From assembly GCA_024449915.1 (NCBI GenBank), contig JAMZAV010000051.1:744001-808000 (forward strand): a DNA stretch of 64,000 bases. The letters run 5' to 3'. Positions 24,650 through 36,555 of the stretch are shown here, piece by piece. Position numbers and translations under genes: made by a program. A model generated the notes under the pieces. That model made no database searches. It was given only the letters and a program-made list of their open reading frames with translations, and was not told the DNA's origin. The DNA is from Sweltsa coloradensis (taxonomy: Eukaryota > Arthropoda > Insecta > Plecoptera > Chloroperlidae). The stretch's first letter is position 1, and the number at the start of each line of letters is the position of its first letter.

Positions 24650-26556
24650 CCCACATTGACATATCTATGTCATCATGTGTCTTGACAACCAGTAAAGATA
24701 GGACTCCTGTTCCCTCCTGTCCATACCCCCTGGCATTTCCCCATAGTGTCCTTTCAATATAGCGCATCTAAATAGATGTTGTCTGTCCTGTGTTCCATCA
24801 CCACAGAGTTTACACATGCTGCTCTCCATCATACCTATTCTATGCAAGTGCTTTGCTAGCAAGTCATGGCCGGTATCTAGTCTAAACTGTGCTGTTGTAG
24901 TTCTTCTCCTATAATGGTTTGTCCTATCATTTCTTCCTTTCCTTGTATTAACCAGCTCACTCCACACTTTATTCTTGCCTTTCTCCTTTCATGCTTTCTT
25001 AACCTCAGAGTTGCTGGCTGATTTCAGATGTGATTTAGCTGATCTGTATGAAATGTTGTTTATGAATTGCTTGGTTTTACTTCCCATTTTAGCGAGGAAA
25101 TCAGCCTTCTCGTTTCCGTTTATGCCGCAGTGTGCCGGTATCCACTGTAGCATTACTGTGTTACCTGCATTCATCAACCTCAGGATTCTTATCTTGCAGT
25201 TTCTTATTTCTGCTTCTGTTTCTTCTCTACTCACTATAGCCTGGATAGATGCTCTTGAGTCTGTTAGTATCACCACCTTTCTTTCTCTAAAGTATTCAAT
25301 CTTCTCCAACGCTTTGCTTATTGCTCTCATCTCCCCATCAAAGTTACTCCCATTTGATCCTGCTGGGAATGATTCCTCAAACTCTCTACTGAGTATTCCT
25401 GCACCTGCATTCCCTTCTCCTGGTGTTGCTGATCCATCCGTGTATATATATGCAGCCACTCCTTCTCTGGGTATTCTTTGTGAATAAATCTTAGTGCCAG
25501 ACTTCTCATATGCTCCTCTTGATAGTTCTTCTTTTTTTCTTGTATTCCTTCAATATTTAGTTGATGGTTTACTTCCAATGATGACATATGAATGTTTGGT
25601 TTTCCTAAATTTTTGTCTGTTTTCAGGCCTTCATACATTTCTAGCTTCAGTTATGAATGTTTTTTGTGTTTTAAGGCCTTCTTGGGGATCTCTGTCCCAA
25701 TAATCTACATCCAAGCGAACCATTTTTTCGTACAGGCTTCCAGCTGCTACATTTCTCCTTGCTTCCAGTGGTGGGACTTCAGCTACTGTTTCCATTGCGG
25801 TGATAGGTGTGGTTTTCACTCCTCCTGTTATGATCCTCAGGGCTTTATTTTGGATAATGTTGAGCTTGTCCAAGTGTGTTTTTGAAATGTTAATCAACAT
25901 GGCATTTCCATATTCCAACACTGGACGTATGTATGTTTTGTATGTCGTAGATAGTGTATTGACATTGGCTCCCCAAGTTACCCCTGATACTCTTTTCAGT
26001 AAGCCTAGTCTTTAATTACTAATTGGCACATTCTGTCAATATGGCTAGACATCGTCATTTTCTTATCCATCATTACGCCAAGATAGATTGGGTCTTCTTC
26101 GTATTTTAAGCTTACTCCTTTGTATTTTAGGCTAAACTGGGGCATTGTTCTTCCTGTTGTACAATAATTGTATACTGTTTTTGTTTCATTCACTACCATC
26201 CCATTTTCCCTGGTCCATTCTTCTAATGCTTGCAATGCCTTGTTCATTTCTAACTCCATTTTCTGTACGTCTCTGTCACTACACCAAAGCACCACATCAT
26301 CCGCAAATAACTTGATCTTTACCTCGCTTCTTTCCTGTATATATTGCGCCAAGTCGTTTTTATATATCAGGAAGTAAGTAGGGCTTGTTACTGCCCCTTG
26401 TGGTACTCCTGCCTTGGTTTTTCTATACCGTGATCGTTTGTTATTGCATCTTACTCTTATATATCTCTGACTTAGAAAGTTTTTACTCCATCTGTATATG
26501 TTGTGTGGTACTCCCATCTCTTTCATCTTTTTGTTATTCATTCTGTATACACAAGT
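24650..26556 (-). pseudogene. I/Nimb-like LINE copy, 5'-truncated, several frameshifts
   Basis: Successive minus-strand frames give: RT fingers/palm (26541-26005) with GVPQGAVTSPTYFLIY and the catalytic FADDVVLW; linker (25921-25631) with ALRIITGGVKTTPI; a connecting stretch (25638-25327); RNase H (25459-24989) with YTDGSA, DGEMRAI, LTDSRAS and HCGINGNEKADFLA, so all catalytic residues remain; and a C-terminal domain (24967-24665) with an intact CKLCGDGTQDRQHLFRC knuckle. At least four frame changes break the ORF. The endonuclease and ORF1 are missing. The short 3' end resembles that of the 11.1-kb copy (ATGTCATCATGTGT on the plus strand). Confidence 0.88.
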
Positions 26557-27472
26557 GTGGTCATAAGGCGGCTTTGAATAATAAATATACGGAATATTCC
26601 ATGAGAAACTAAAATAAAATGCCGCTTGGGATAATGTTACATTGTTAATCGGTTTTCGGATAGATGTAGTACATGCATAACGCGCGAGAGTTATTCGGGA
26701 GGTCCGCGGTCGATCCTCACCACTGGCAATCCTGACATTTACATGATTACGGAAACTGCTGTTAGCCCATAGCGTTTGGAATTACTTTAATCGTGTAATT
26801 TCACATATTGTGGAAGAATAATTGAATTTTTTAAATGCTATAACCAATTCGCTTTTATTTTTTTAAAGTGCAAGTAATTCTGTATCATGTGTGTGTGTGT
26901 TTGTGTGTGTGTAAGAATCGCTATCGCGTGTTGGCAATACTTATTCAACTCCATTATTAGGCCTACCTGTCATGATTGGCAACATATAACTTTATAAGAG
27001 CGTGCCAATATAATATTTATTCCATTAAATTGACGACAACAATGTATGTGTTTAAAAAACAGGTGATGGTTTAACTGTGACGTATTGTTAATCAGATGAT
27101 CGCAGGCCTTCCGCTTTGTTTTCAGTAGAACAGACTATCTCGATAGATAGACCGAGACCTGCCTCACGCGTTACTCGCAGCTAGTAGCTGTGCTGTGTTG
27201 CAACACCTCGCAACACGTCACTGACCCGAAGCGCGCCGATGAATTTTAAGACCCCTATTGACGTAGGTCTGGAAATATACACAATGAACTTGATTTTTAT
27301 GTTCGGACTTGGTTTTAAGAATAACTTGTTAAAGAGGTGAACGGGCCCTTTAAGTAGAGGTGGCTGAAGTGACACACACGACGCATCTCGACTCTATGCA
27401 ATTAACTAGGTGGCTCTAGGGAGAGTAGAACATTGTTGTATCGATCTAGCTCGTAGCTGTTGGATCCTATCT
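26557..27472. other. Non-coding stretch
   Basis: A GT microsatellite near 26888-26910, and a repeat block near 27400-27470 shared with 23.4 kb. No gene seen. Confidence 0.4.
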
Positions 27473-27480
27473 CACACCAA

Positions 27481-27605
27481 TAGGGATGGGTCGTTTAAAC
27501 GCGCATGTTAAACGTTTTAGAGTTTTAAATAAACGTGTAAACGAAAAAGACAAAAAGAAAGAAAAAAAATGAAAAAAAGAAATGGTATTTTATCAATTTT
27601 GGAGC

Positions 27606-27640
<35 letters not shown>

Positions 27641-27972
27641 CCAAATTCGGCCAAAATTTTTCTAAAAGTGCATAATTTTGGTGGAGGTGCCGGGTCCCAG
27701 GCTATATTAAGGCATCTTGTCCTGTTACACATGGTGGAAGTGCCGGGTCATTAAATGAGAGTGTGAGAATAAAAAGTTGTTAATTACTTGTCGGCAGGTT
27801 ACAAGTACAAAATTACGATTTTTGTTGTAAAACCTAAGCCTCCGCCCACCTAAAATTTAAAAAAAACAAAAAAACATTTTTTTAGAAAATTGTTCTTAAA
27901 ACGTTTCCGTTTAAACGCGAAAATTTCAAGGGGTTAAACGTTTAGGAAATTAAACGCTTTTTCCCATCCCTA
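27481..27972. mobile_element. hAT-like non-autonomous element, 492 bp
   Basis: Inverted ends TAGGGATGGG, followed by GTTTAAACG-type subterminal motifs repeated in both arms (AAACGTTT, GTTTAAACGCG). The flanks CACACCAA and CACACGAA match at 7 of 8 positions. A 31-bp CA repeat (27608-27638) lies inside. This is a different hAT end type from the CAGGGG group. Confidence 0.87.
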
Positions 27973-28029
27973 CACACGAATATAGTTTTCTCCAGCTAAT
28001 TGGCATTCTTTCTACAGAACCTTTTTTTG

Positions 28030-28245
28030 AATCATAAAAGAATATTCACAAAAAATATTTCCTCGATTGTACCCAAAAACTTGGCAGGTCTAAACTCAAG
28101 AGACATTTCGTAGGTCTCCGAAAAATTTAATCAAGATCGCATAGGCCTACGTCGTTTTGTCCGATAGTGCAAAAGAGACAAAAAACAAGCGAGCTATTTT
28201 TCTCAGGGTAAGCAAATGAAGTCTTTGCTGAGCTCATCCAAAAAG
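28030..28245 (+). repeat. Dispersed repeat, right-hand fragment
   Basis: AATATTTCCTCGATTGTACCC, TTGGCAGGTCTAA, AGCGAGCTATTTTT and GAAGTCTTTGCTGAGCTCATCC follow the family order. The left part is absent. Confidence 0.6.
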
Positions 28246-28800
28246 TTTATTTTCACTAGGAACTTCAACAAGTATGAGAATGGAAAACACTGGTGGAGAG
28301 GAAGATAGGAAGACATACGAGTCTGGCAAGCTTAGTAACCAATGTAACCGATAATTCCATGTCTTGCACAACACTGGGAAACTACTACTCAACCCTACGC
28401 AGATAACCGAGATAAAGTTAACTAGTGTTTTGTATTTCTATTGTGGTGCTCAGCTCCCACTTTGATTAGCCATTGAAACATACATTACTTTTCTGTACTT
28501 TATAATTTTGGTAGGCTTACAAAAACTAACAAATATGTACAGCATCTTACTTTAACAGTAACATTTATAATTGTAAAAAGAATATTTTGTTTGTGGATCA
28601 AACGGAATTATTTTCTAATCTCTCTTCAAGCAGAGCTGTCAAATACCTACCAATGTAACAGTAGCTATAAACTTTATTCAAGTGCTGATTTGGTGTGTTG
28701 TGGTGTTTAAAAATAGCTAACACAACCAACAAATTAAAATTTAAGTTTCTCAAGAATAAATTTGCAAATTAACAACCAATGTACTCAAGAGGATCTACTG

Positions 28801-30609
28801 CAGGGATTCGAACCCGAACCGTAAATCGTAAAAACTGTTATTTTTCCTGAACCTAAACCTGAACCCATATTCCTGAATCGTCAAAACCCGAACCCGAACC
28901 AGAATACCTAGATTTCCAAAACCATAACCTGAACCGTAATAATTCTAGCTTTTTCGTGGTTTAGGTTCGAAGAAGGAATAAGCTTACAATTCCATGAAAA
29001 CCATGGAAGTTCATAATTTCTTCAAATCCCACAAACAAACTAATACTATTGAAAATTAAATATTCTCGATTTTTGGGTGTGGTCATTGGTCAGATATGCA
29101 CGTGCTATGTTTTGTCCTGTCTGTGAGCCCGGTCAGCTACCTTTGTGTGACTTGCGGGGTGGGGGCGAGGATGGCTACCACCATTCATTCTTTCTTTGTT
29201 TCGAAGAAATTTGGAAATAGGTCACAAAGCTAGAGGGGTTAGTATGATGCCAGTCCGAACACAGCAGACAGCAGTGGTGAAGTGCCAAATTTACCAGTAT
29301 GTATACGCTTCTTCTCATTTGGCGGGTAGCTGGGGTCTGGGACTAAGCCCCAGCCGGCAGAGGCCCTTTCGCCAAAGGCGAAAAAAATTCAACATTCTAT
29401 AGTTATTTCGTCATGTTTTAACTGAAAAATGGCATCTCAAGGGCTCAAGGGATTACCGTTTTGTTTATGATGGATATACACTTAGTTGATTTTAGGCGTA
29501 AATTTCAATTCGATTGCCCACAACTAAACCATCATGTGTATAAAAGTATGTTACGCACAATGTTAGTCAGTTTTGAAATAAATTAATATCTCAAAAACTT
29601 AAAACTACTTCCTTCACTTGGACTCTGTAAACGAGGTTTTACAGCAAGATGATCTCTTGGGCTATATTAAAACGCGTAATAGTGGCTAAAACCAATCTAT
29701 CTAAATTCAATAATCTAGTGTTTTGCAAAACGCCTTTTATTATTTTACAAAACGCATCCTAATAGGCCTATAACACACACTTGCACTCCATTAAAACCAC
29801 TAAGAAACTAACAGTCTGCAAAAAACGCATCCCTTCCCAGTTCCCCTGAAAGTAGGCGGAGGAATAAATAAGGCCAATTCGGTGCCTTGAGCTCAAATAT
29901 GATTGTGATTTTAGAAAAAGGATTTGTCAATTTTCAGTCATTCCTTGATATGTTGTGTTGCTTTCGGCGTCAGACGGTCAGGCTAATCGAAGAAAGGTGG
30001 TGAGGGAAAGAATGACACAATAATAAATAGTTCGCCTTCGGGAATGTAATTTGATCTTTTAAAAAAACATGGTTACGACCGTATCATTGCGTATCACTCT
30101 TATCACAAGCAAAAGCAGTGTGTATACGAAATTTTCTAGCGCAAGCAGTGCGTACGTATACGCCCGTATACTCACCACTACACCACTGGCAGATAGTAGC
30201 AGTTCATCGCTTATTGACGATTGTTTGCGAGTTGTGACAGTAACAGTTGTAAACTAAAGTTAAAAATAGGCTTAAAACTTTAAACTATACTAAATATCTA
30301 AGCAAACTAACTTGGCCTACATCTGTTTTCGGCTTGGGACATAAAATGGATACAAAAAATAAAATAAAAATAAAACAGATTAGTTTCTCTCGAAAACCAC
30401 TTCTCAAAATCAACTGAGAATGTAAGTGAGAATGTAAGTGAACCTGAACCCGAACCGTAATTGAACCCAAACCTTTATAAGTACAAAACCTGAACCCGAA
30501 CCGGACCCGAATTCTCAATTCGATAAAACCTGAACCCGAAACTAAACCGATATTTTTACTATCGCTGAACCTGAACCCGAACCGAAATTAATTTCGGTTC
30601 GACTCCCTG
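28801..30609. mobile_element. hAT-like element, 1.8 kb, with CCTGAACCCGAAC subterminal repeats
   Basis: Perfect 8-bp duplication ATCTACTG (28793-28800 and 30610-30617). Inverted ends are CAGGGATTCGAACC and CAGGGAGTCGAACC. Both subterminal regions carry many irregular copies of CCTGAACCCGAACC (28810-28960 and 30440-30590), presumably transposase-binding repeats. It is the longest DNA element here, but its frames show no transposase; the centre looks degraded. The GATTCGAACC end mimics a tRNA B-box but is part of the terminal repeat. Confidence 0.88.
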
Positions 30610-30675
30610 ATCTACTGTATATACATAAAAAAGCAAAAATGTAAGGCTAAACAATGTAAAATGAATGAAACTTAC

Positions 30676-30781
30676 CACCGGTGTTAGCTCTGGCATCCAA
30701 GCTGCTAGCAACGCAGAGGATGGGGAAGGCACGTTCGAGGGCGGCAGACGGGGGTGGGTGGAGAAGAATGGTGGGCGCCAG
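30676..30781 (-). other. Candidate exon with two possible acceptors
   Basis: Donor GGTG/GTAAGT. The upstream acceptor (TTTGCTTCCAG, exon 30781-30676, 106 nt) gives an open frame containing SAALERAFPILCVASSLDAR, but phase does not match the 31.1-kb exon. The inner acceptor (TTGCTAGCAG, exon 30701-30676, 26 nt) follows a strong pyrimidine tract and does join in frame with the 31.1-kb exon, reading AWMPELTPV. The ambiguity cannot be settled from sequence alone. Confidence 0.35.
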
Positions 30782-31087
30782 CTGGAAGCAAAGAAAATAC
30801 GTCTCGAGTTCAACATTGCTAAATATGTTTTTAACTTGGAGTAATGTTTCATTGTTTTCACTTGTCAGCACTACTCTAAATGCATTTTAATATTATTTAC
30901 ATTATTCGTTATTTTGTCATTAATTTGACTTGTCAAAGAAGAAGGCATGTGGTGTCTGCCTAACCTCATTAATCCTTGATATGCTTCTATGCAATATCAA
31001 CATATTAGTCTTAAGTGAAATCTTAAAATTCAAAGTAGTTTGGAAGTCTCCACAAAAATTTGGGCACATAGGTTAACTTTTACTCAC

Positions 31088-31193
31088 CATTATTCCTTGA
31101 CAGCATCAGCTTCCCGGATCCAGGTGTTAAGAAGTCTCGCGGAGGGTGGGTGCTGGTTTCAAGGTCGGAGGTTCTCATGTTGACATCAGCCGT
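31088..31193 (-). other. Candidate exon with possible start codon
   Basis: A 106-nt segment between acceptor ATGACACTACAG and donor AATG/GTGAGT. A single open frame runs through it: TADVN followed by MRTSDLETSTHPPRDF and GSGKLML. The ATG could be an initiator if the upstream exons are untranslated. The local composition is more GC-rich and less repetitive than the surroundings. Product unknown. Confidence 0.4.
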
Positions 31194-32563
31194 CTGTAGT
31201 GTCATGTAACAATACAAGATTTGGTTAGCATGGGAGGTCATGGGAGGTCATGAGTGGCAAATGCCTACTCTAGGATTCAATTCAATTTCAAATCTATTTT
31301 CACAATTATATTTTCCAATTAGAGAACATGTCAAGTGCTTTATAGTTGCTCAAAACTTAAATTAAAGTTGTTAAGTCTTAACTGATTTTTTTAGATCATA
31401 TAAATAATATGCAGGTCCTACTATGTTTTTATCACAATTAATCTACCTCCAAGGTGGTTAGGAATCGAACCAATATCCCTCTGCTCTGATAGAATGAATA
31501 AATTAACTGGATCAACTACCATATAGATGAAAATTGCTACAATATTGATGAATACCAAAAAGCAAAATCTATTTAAATCCAAGTGTTAAGTAAAGGGGGG
31601 GGGGTTGTTACGTAGCACAATAGCTCACCTAGAATCTTGTCACTAGTTGTCAGTTGTTTCCCCGCTGATAATCATGTTGACTGGTGGCAGGATTCTCTTC
31701 TCACTTTCCCGATGCTCAGTTGTAGCGAGATAAGATAAGAATGTGACAGTCCAAGGGAGAGTCCCTCCCCCCTCGCCCCGCAGACAGTGACGTGTTGGGT
31801 GACAGACATCAGCTGGGAACCTGCTACACACGAACAACAAACCAATTAATATTAACACGTACGCAAAGCATTATGACCTAGTCTCCTAGTTATGTATTGA
31901 TCGTCCCGGATGATTATAAACAAGTGAGAGCAAGCTACCGGCACGAAGCGTACTCCTTTCGAAATTTAAGAGCAAGCGGACAGGACGAAGAGCTTTTCGA
32001 TATCCGAAAGGGCAGTAATTTCATAGTTTATTTCGTCAACTAAATGATCATCTAAAGCGATGTATGTACCCTACGACAAGTACCCCTCAATAAAATAACT
32101 AGTGCATTTGACTCAAATGAACTGAAACACAAACAAAACGACACACACACAGGTTGACACATCAAATTATTCAAAATTTTAACTCACATGCACGTTCCGT
32201 ACGGCTGACAATGCGCACCAAACCGCATGGAAGAGCTATCGCGATGATTTTAAAATTTTAAAGAATCTTTGGAAGTCAAAGAGTGTCATAGTTTCGTAAT
32301 TTACTATCAACTAATATAATATTGCTTATTATGAACGCAATTTGTTAAAATCAAGCGATGAAATCGGATTTTAAAAGAACATTCCATGTTGAACGTGGTA
32401 CTAGCGACGCGGTTTGGATTGATGTCACTCTGTGCGTGAGTGAGTCACATGCGTAGTGTGACACAACCACGCGGCATTCGGGAGAATAGGACTTGGGAGA
32501 TCGCGTTGTAAACTTCGATATGTTGAGACTGTCTGGAAGAAAATGAAGTGACTTCGTGTTTAC

Positions 32564-32609
32564 CTAACCAGGGACCGGGGAGCCCATGCACCCACAGCCC
32601 AGTTCACAC
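32564..32609 (-). other. Weak candidate 5' exon (46 nt)
   Basis: Acceptor-like TAGTTGTTACAG and donor-like TTAG/GTAAAC bound a GC-rich 46-nt block. Two frames have stops at or near its edges. A second donor-bounded block lies at about 31630-31800 (donor CTAG/GTGAGC at 31628). Both may be untranslated leader exons of the candidate gene; support is thin. Confidence 0.18.
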
Positions 32610-32937
32610 CTGTAACAACTAGGTGCAGGCATTAAACATTCAGATTAAATAAAACATGAATTAAACAACAGACAAGGCTACGACGTGGAAGTAGGTATGT
32701 GGGAATCCGCTCGGATTTAACAACGCACGCACATCGATAAGATGACCGGGACAGAGGGTCCCTGTTGACGGTTTACACTTAGGCCTAAAATACAGGCAAG
32801 ACGCTAGCACTAGCAGGGCAAATAAAATAACACGGAAATTACAATTAAATCACTATTTGGATTTATAATAAGATCAAGGTAAGAAAGGATTAATTGGAAG
32901 TAATATAGTTTAAGAGAAAAGTTGAATTCGAGAAGAA

Positions 32938-33775
32938 AAGCTTCGGATGCTAAAGCTTTTGGCGAAACATGTTTTCGAATTCCAGACGGTTTCAAAGACC
33001 AGAGAAAATAATCAAAATTTTGTGTTTCTAGAACATTAATCATTAAACGAAAAGTAAATAGCAACGAATGCATTTATAATGGATGATATAAAGTAATAAT
33101 AATTAGGTAAATGAATAGGATGGCTACATAAAAACAAGATTAAGCGTTGACTACGAAGGCTGTTGGCGAACACGTTTTTGGATTCATGACGTTTTCAACT
33201 ACCAGAGAAAATAATCAAAATTTCGTGTTTCTAGAACATTAATTATTAAACTAAAAGTAAATAGCAACGAATGCATTTATAATGGATGATATAAAGTAAT
33301 AAGAATTAGGTAAATGAATAGGATGGCTACATAAAAACAAGATTTAGCGTAGACTACGAAGGCTGTTGGCGAACACGTTTTCTGGATTCATGACGTTTTC
33401 AACAACCAGAGAAAATAATCAAAATTTTGTGTTTCTAGAACATTAATTATTAACGAAAAGTAAATAGCAACGAATGCATTTATAATGGATGATATAAAGT
33501 AATAAGAATTAGGTAAATGAATAGGATGGCTACATAAAAACAAGATTTAGCGTAGACTACGAAGGCTGTTGGCGAACACGTTTTTGAATTTACAACGTTT
33601 TCAACAACCAGAAAAATAATACAAATTTCGTGTTTCTAGAGCTTTCATTATTAAACGAAAAGTAAATAGCAACGGATGAATCTATAATGGATGATATAAT
33701 GTAATAACAATTAGGTAAATGACTAGGATGGCTAGAATATAACAAGATGGAATAGACTGTAACGAAGGTATGCAG
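32938..33775. repeat. Tandem array, four units of about 203 bp
   Basis: The landmark AGAGAAAATAATCAAAATTT recurs at 33001, 33204 and 33408, with a diverged form at 33610 (spacing 203, 204, 202). Units also share GTTTCTAGAACATTAAT, GCAACGAATGCATTTATAAT and GAATAGGATGGCTACATAA. The middle two are nearly identical; the outer ones are more diverged, the pattern expected of unequal exchange. Confidence 0.88.
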
Positions 33776-33781
33776 GCTCAC

Positions 33782-33905
33782 CTTGCTGTAGTCGACCGGA
33801 GCGATGTGACCTGCTTGAAGACTGGATTCCAACTGAGGCACCGAGCCTTATCACAGACTCGCAAGCGTTATCTGTGACGTAGTACCAACCTGCTCAGCCA
33901 ATCGC
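33782..33905 (-). promoter_or_regulatory. Possible promoter and first exon with donor CAAG/GTGAGC
   Basis: A unique, GC-richer stretch holds a CCAAT motif (AGCCAATC, 33896-33903), a CRE-like GTGACGTA (33874-33881) and, downstream on the minus strand, an open segment ending at a good donor at 33781. Together these look like a transcription start feeding the candidate exons at 32.6, 31.8, 31.1 and 30.7 kb. The 203-bp tandem array begins immediately inside the presumed first intron. Confidence 0.3.
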
Positions 33906-34878
33906 AGTCGCTTTATCTAGAATGTTCGGAAATAAACAACGTAATTTGAAGATAAATAAAGTAAATAGAAGTCATATTTAAAAAAATTATCATCACAAAA
34001 TAATAATGTATTAATTTCTGTATATTATTATCTAACCTCAAGTTATGTTATTATTTTAAAGTATGTAGATTATGAAACGGGTTGGTTTATAAAGTACGAG
34101 TGTTTTGATTGGTTGGTGGATATGCCGTCGTCTTCGTGTGAGTTCGGCGCTCCGAGGATGACGTAGTCAGGTCTACGTGCAGGTCCGACCAGCGACCAGG
34201 CCTCGTGGGTTCGAGTCCCGGATAAGACATCCGCTCAGCGTCCGAATAACAGATAACACAGAAGTCTCCACCTCGGTGGGAATGCTTTCTAGTTCATGGA
34301 TAATCGAGACGAGAATCATAATTAGCTCGACCTGACAGAAAAATATACTGGTCTGGATTTGATGGAGAAAAATAAATGCTAATGAATGAAATATTGACTT
34401 TCATTTGATAGGACGAGATATTGACGGGATGACGGGAGCGCTGCGTCTCAATCCAACACAAGAGCGTAGACATATTAGGTTACCAAGCAGGGGATCGTTG
34501 TCAAAGCTCACTAAGGAATGAAGTGCTCAAAAGTTTATTTATTTATTTTTTTATTAGCATTCCATTCAATACAACACTCATATGCCCACAAATTGCTAGT
34601 ATTTTTTATAAAGAAACAAACCAACACGATGGGTGACACGTGATACCACCGGTCTTGATTAGGAACGCGTATCCCTTCGGGGAAGATTTATGGGAACGCA
34701 ACAGCAGAAAGTTAAAATAATTACAAATTACTACTTCGGGTGAACTAGGAACGAATTTAAACATTATTTACATGTTTGTTTTTAAAGCTGCCGTAATGTC
34801 GTTGATAACAGGATTGAACGTTACAATTACAAGCACATATTGTGTATTTAAAATTTGTTTTTACATTTTAATGCCTCA

Positions 34879-35219
34879 CAGGGGCGTAGCCGGTAATTTG
34901 ATTTGGGGGGGGGGCGTTGGGGAGTCTGAGACGCGTAGCCCCAGAAATGTGTGTATTTTTTAGATTGCAAATGGTGGCATTTTACTAGTTTTTAGCGTGC
35001 TTTCGTCGATAATCTTTATAAAATAGTGAAGATCCATAGTCAGCTTACAAAATCTTGGCACTTTTGCAAAATTTTCAGAACTACCCAAACAAAAATGGCT
35101 GGGGCCACGATGCTTGCTAAAGGAAACATAGTGCTGTTTAGTATTATCATAACCCTTCCTTTGATTTGAGGGGGGGGGGGGGTCGGACACCCCGATCCCA
35201 GCCTCGCTCTACGCCACTG
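34879..35219. mobile_element. hAT-like element, 341 bp, without visible target duplication
   Basis: The ends CAGGGGCGTAGCC and, inverted, CAGTGGCGTAGAGC, with G-runs near both ends and an internal GACGCGTAGCCCCAG block, resemble the other CAGGGG elements. The flanks (ATGCCTCA and CCACGGGA) do not match, so the insertion is old or rearranged. Confidence 0.6.
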
Positions 35220-35304
35220 CCACGGGACTTTCGTCTGCTTCCGAGAATGGGCGCCCACAAAGTAGATTAATTTATTTAAGCATTACAAAATCAAATGAAA
35301 TTAC

Positions 35305-35385
35305 CATTTTTACGTCCTGTCTCAAAGCCTTGACATCTGTGCAATCGTCTTTATTGGATGTTTGATGCTGGTTCTCCATCTTCTC
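35305..35385 (-). other. Candidate exon, copy 3 of a duplicated exon
   Basis: Bounded by TTCCCTGTTCAG and ATG/GTAATT, 81 nt. It is closely related to the segment at 37172-37259, and the similarity extends into the flanking introns on both sides, so it arose by segmental duplication. In the frame used by that copy a 2-3 nt loss brings a TAA into the exon; in the other frame it stays open (27 codons, ending DVKALRQDVKM). It could be an alternative exon or a dead copy. Product unknown. Confidence 0.35.
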
Positions 35386-35844
35386 CTGAACAGGGAATAG
35401 ATGGAGGCAAATTCTACAACTAATACTTTTTGTTTACTTAATTGTATGCATTATGAGTGACCTAACGGTAGCGGTTGACGCGCCCTTAATCAAAATAAAT
35501 TAATATTACTTTATTGTTGAACGGGATGAGTCGAGCGACGAGTTTCCTTGTGATAGATTCAATCACACTTTTGATTTTTGATGGTGTTTCGAACGCAGGG
35601 TATCAGGCTGATGTAAATCATGGTGTTCAGGATGAGCCGACTATTTCAACGTGATGTCCGCTTCAAGGTCACAGATAGGGGAGACGTAGTCGCTGTCTTA
35701 TCTCTTGCCAGCTGCCGAGGAATGTTCGCTGGCCAAACACGACATACTCAATTTAATCATCGATTGAAGAACAACAACAGAACAAGCTCCACAAGTGCCG
35801 AGCAAAATTGGACTTTCGTAGTTTGCTAAATTTCTAATACTAGG

Positions 35845-36555
35845 CCGCTTCGCGAATGCTTTTTCCAGTCGCGTTGATGGATGAGCTTTTTTTAAAAAAA
35901 TATTTCTGACCAATGATTACGTTTTTAAGTGGGATCTCATTACTTTGTCTATAGTTACTTGATATTACTTGTAAATTATACACCTGTAAAAGGCTTATAT
36001 TAAAACCTTTATTTCTATGAATTTTGACCAACTTTTTCAACTTTTTCTTTCAAAAGGCACTACATCACTATAATCTGTATGTCAATATAAAATATGAACG
36101 TTGTAGCCCCACCCGTTTGGTCAGAATCGGCCCAAATGTCACGAAAATATCGTATTAAAAACTAAGAAAAAATTGTACAAGTACGATTTCTATAAGAAAC
36201 ATTTCATCAAATGTCTCTAAAATCATAACATATATATATAATTTCAGTGATTTTAAACGTTCCGATAAAGTTTCATCAAGATCGGAGTAGCTGTTTGCCA
36301 AATATCACGAAAATATCTCGTTAAAAATTAAAAAAATATCGTAAAAGTACGATAATCATAAAGAAATATTTGATCAATTGTACTCAAAAACGTGGCAAGT
36401 CTAAGTTCAGAGATTTCAAAGGTTCCCTCAAATTTTCATCAAGATCGCTTATGCCGTTTGCCCGGTAGAGCGCGAACAAACAGATAGAAATACAAACAAA
36501 AAACAAAACAAAAACACCCGAGCTAATTTTTTTTTTTGGGGGGGGGGTCATGTTT
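35845..36555 (+). repeat. Dispersed repeat copy, near full length
   Basis: Starts CCGCTTCGCGAATGC, GTTGATGGATGAGC and runs through the shared blocks (CACCCGTTTGGTCAGAATCG, AAAAACGTGGCAAGTCTAAG, TGCCGTTTGCCCGGTAGAGCG) to a G-run at 36537. One internal stretch (ATTTCATCAA...TTCATCAAGATCGG) is duplicated. The terminal GAAGTCTTCGCTTCGC module is lost. Confidence 0.7.

Noticed and set aside
28801..28820. GGATTCGAACC as a tRNA B-box
   Set aside because: It is the terminal inverted repeat of a hAT-like element, mirrored at 30609 with an 8-bp target duplication.
32938..33775. CRISPR-like array
   Set aside because: Units are contiguous 203-bp tandem repeats without unique spacers, in eukaryotic DNA.
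34195..34230. tRNA-like GGGTTCGAGTCCCGG on the plus strand
   Set aside because: A good T-arm, but no convincing anticodon arm or acceptor stem upstream; not called as a tRNA.
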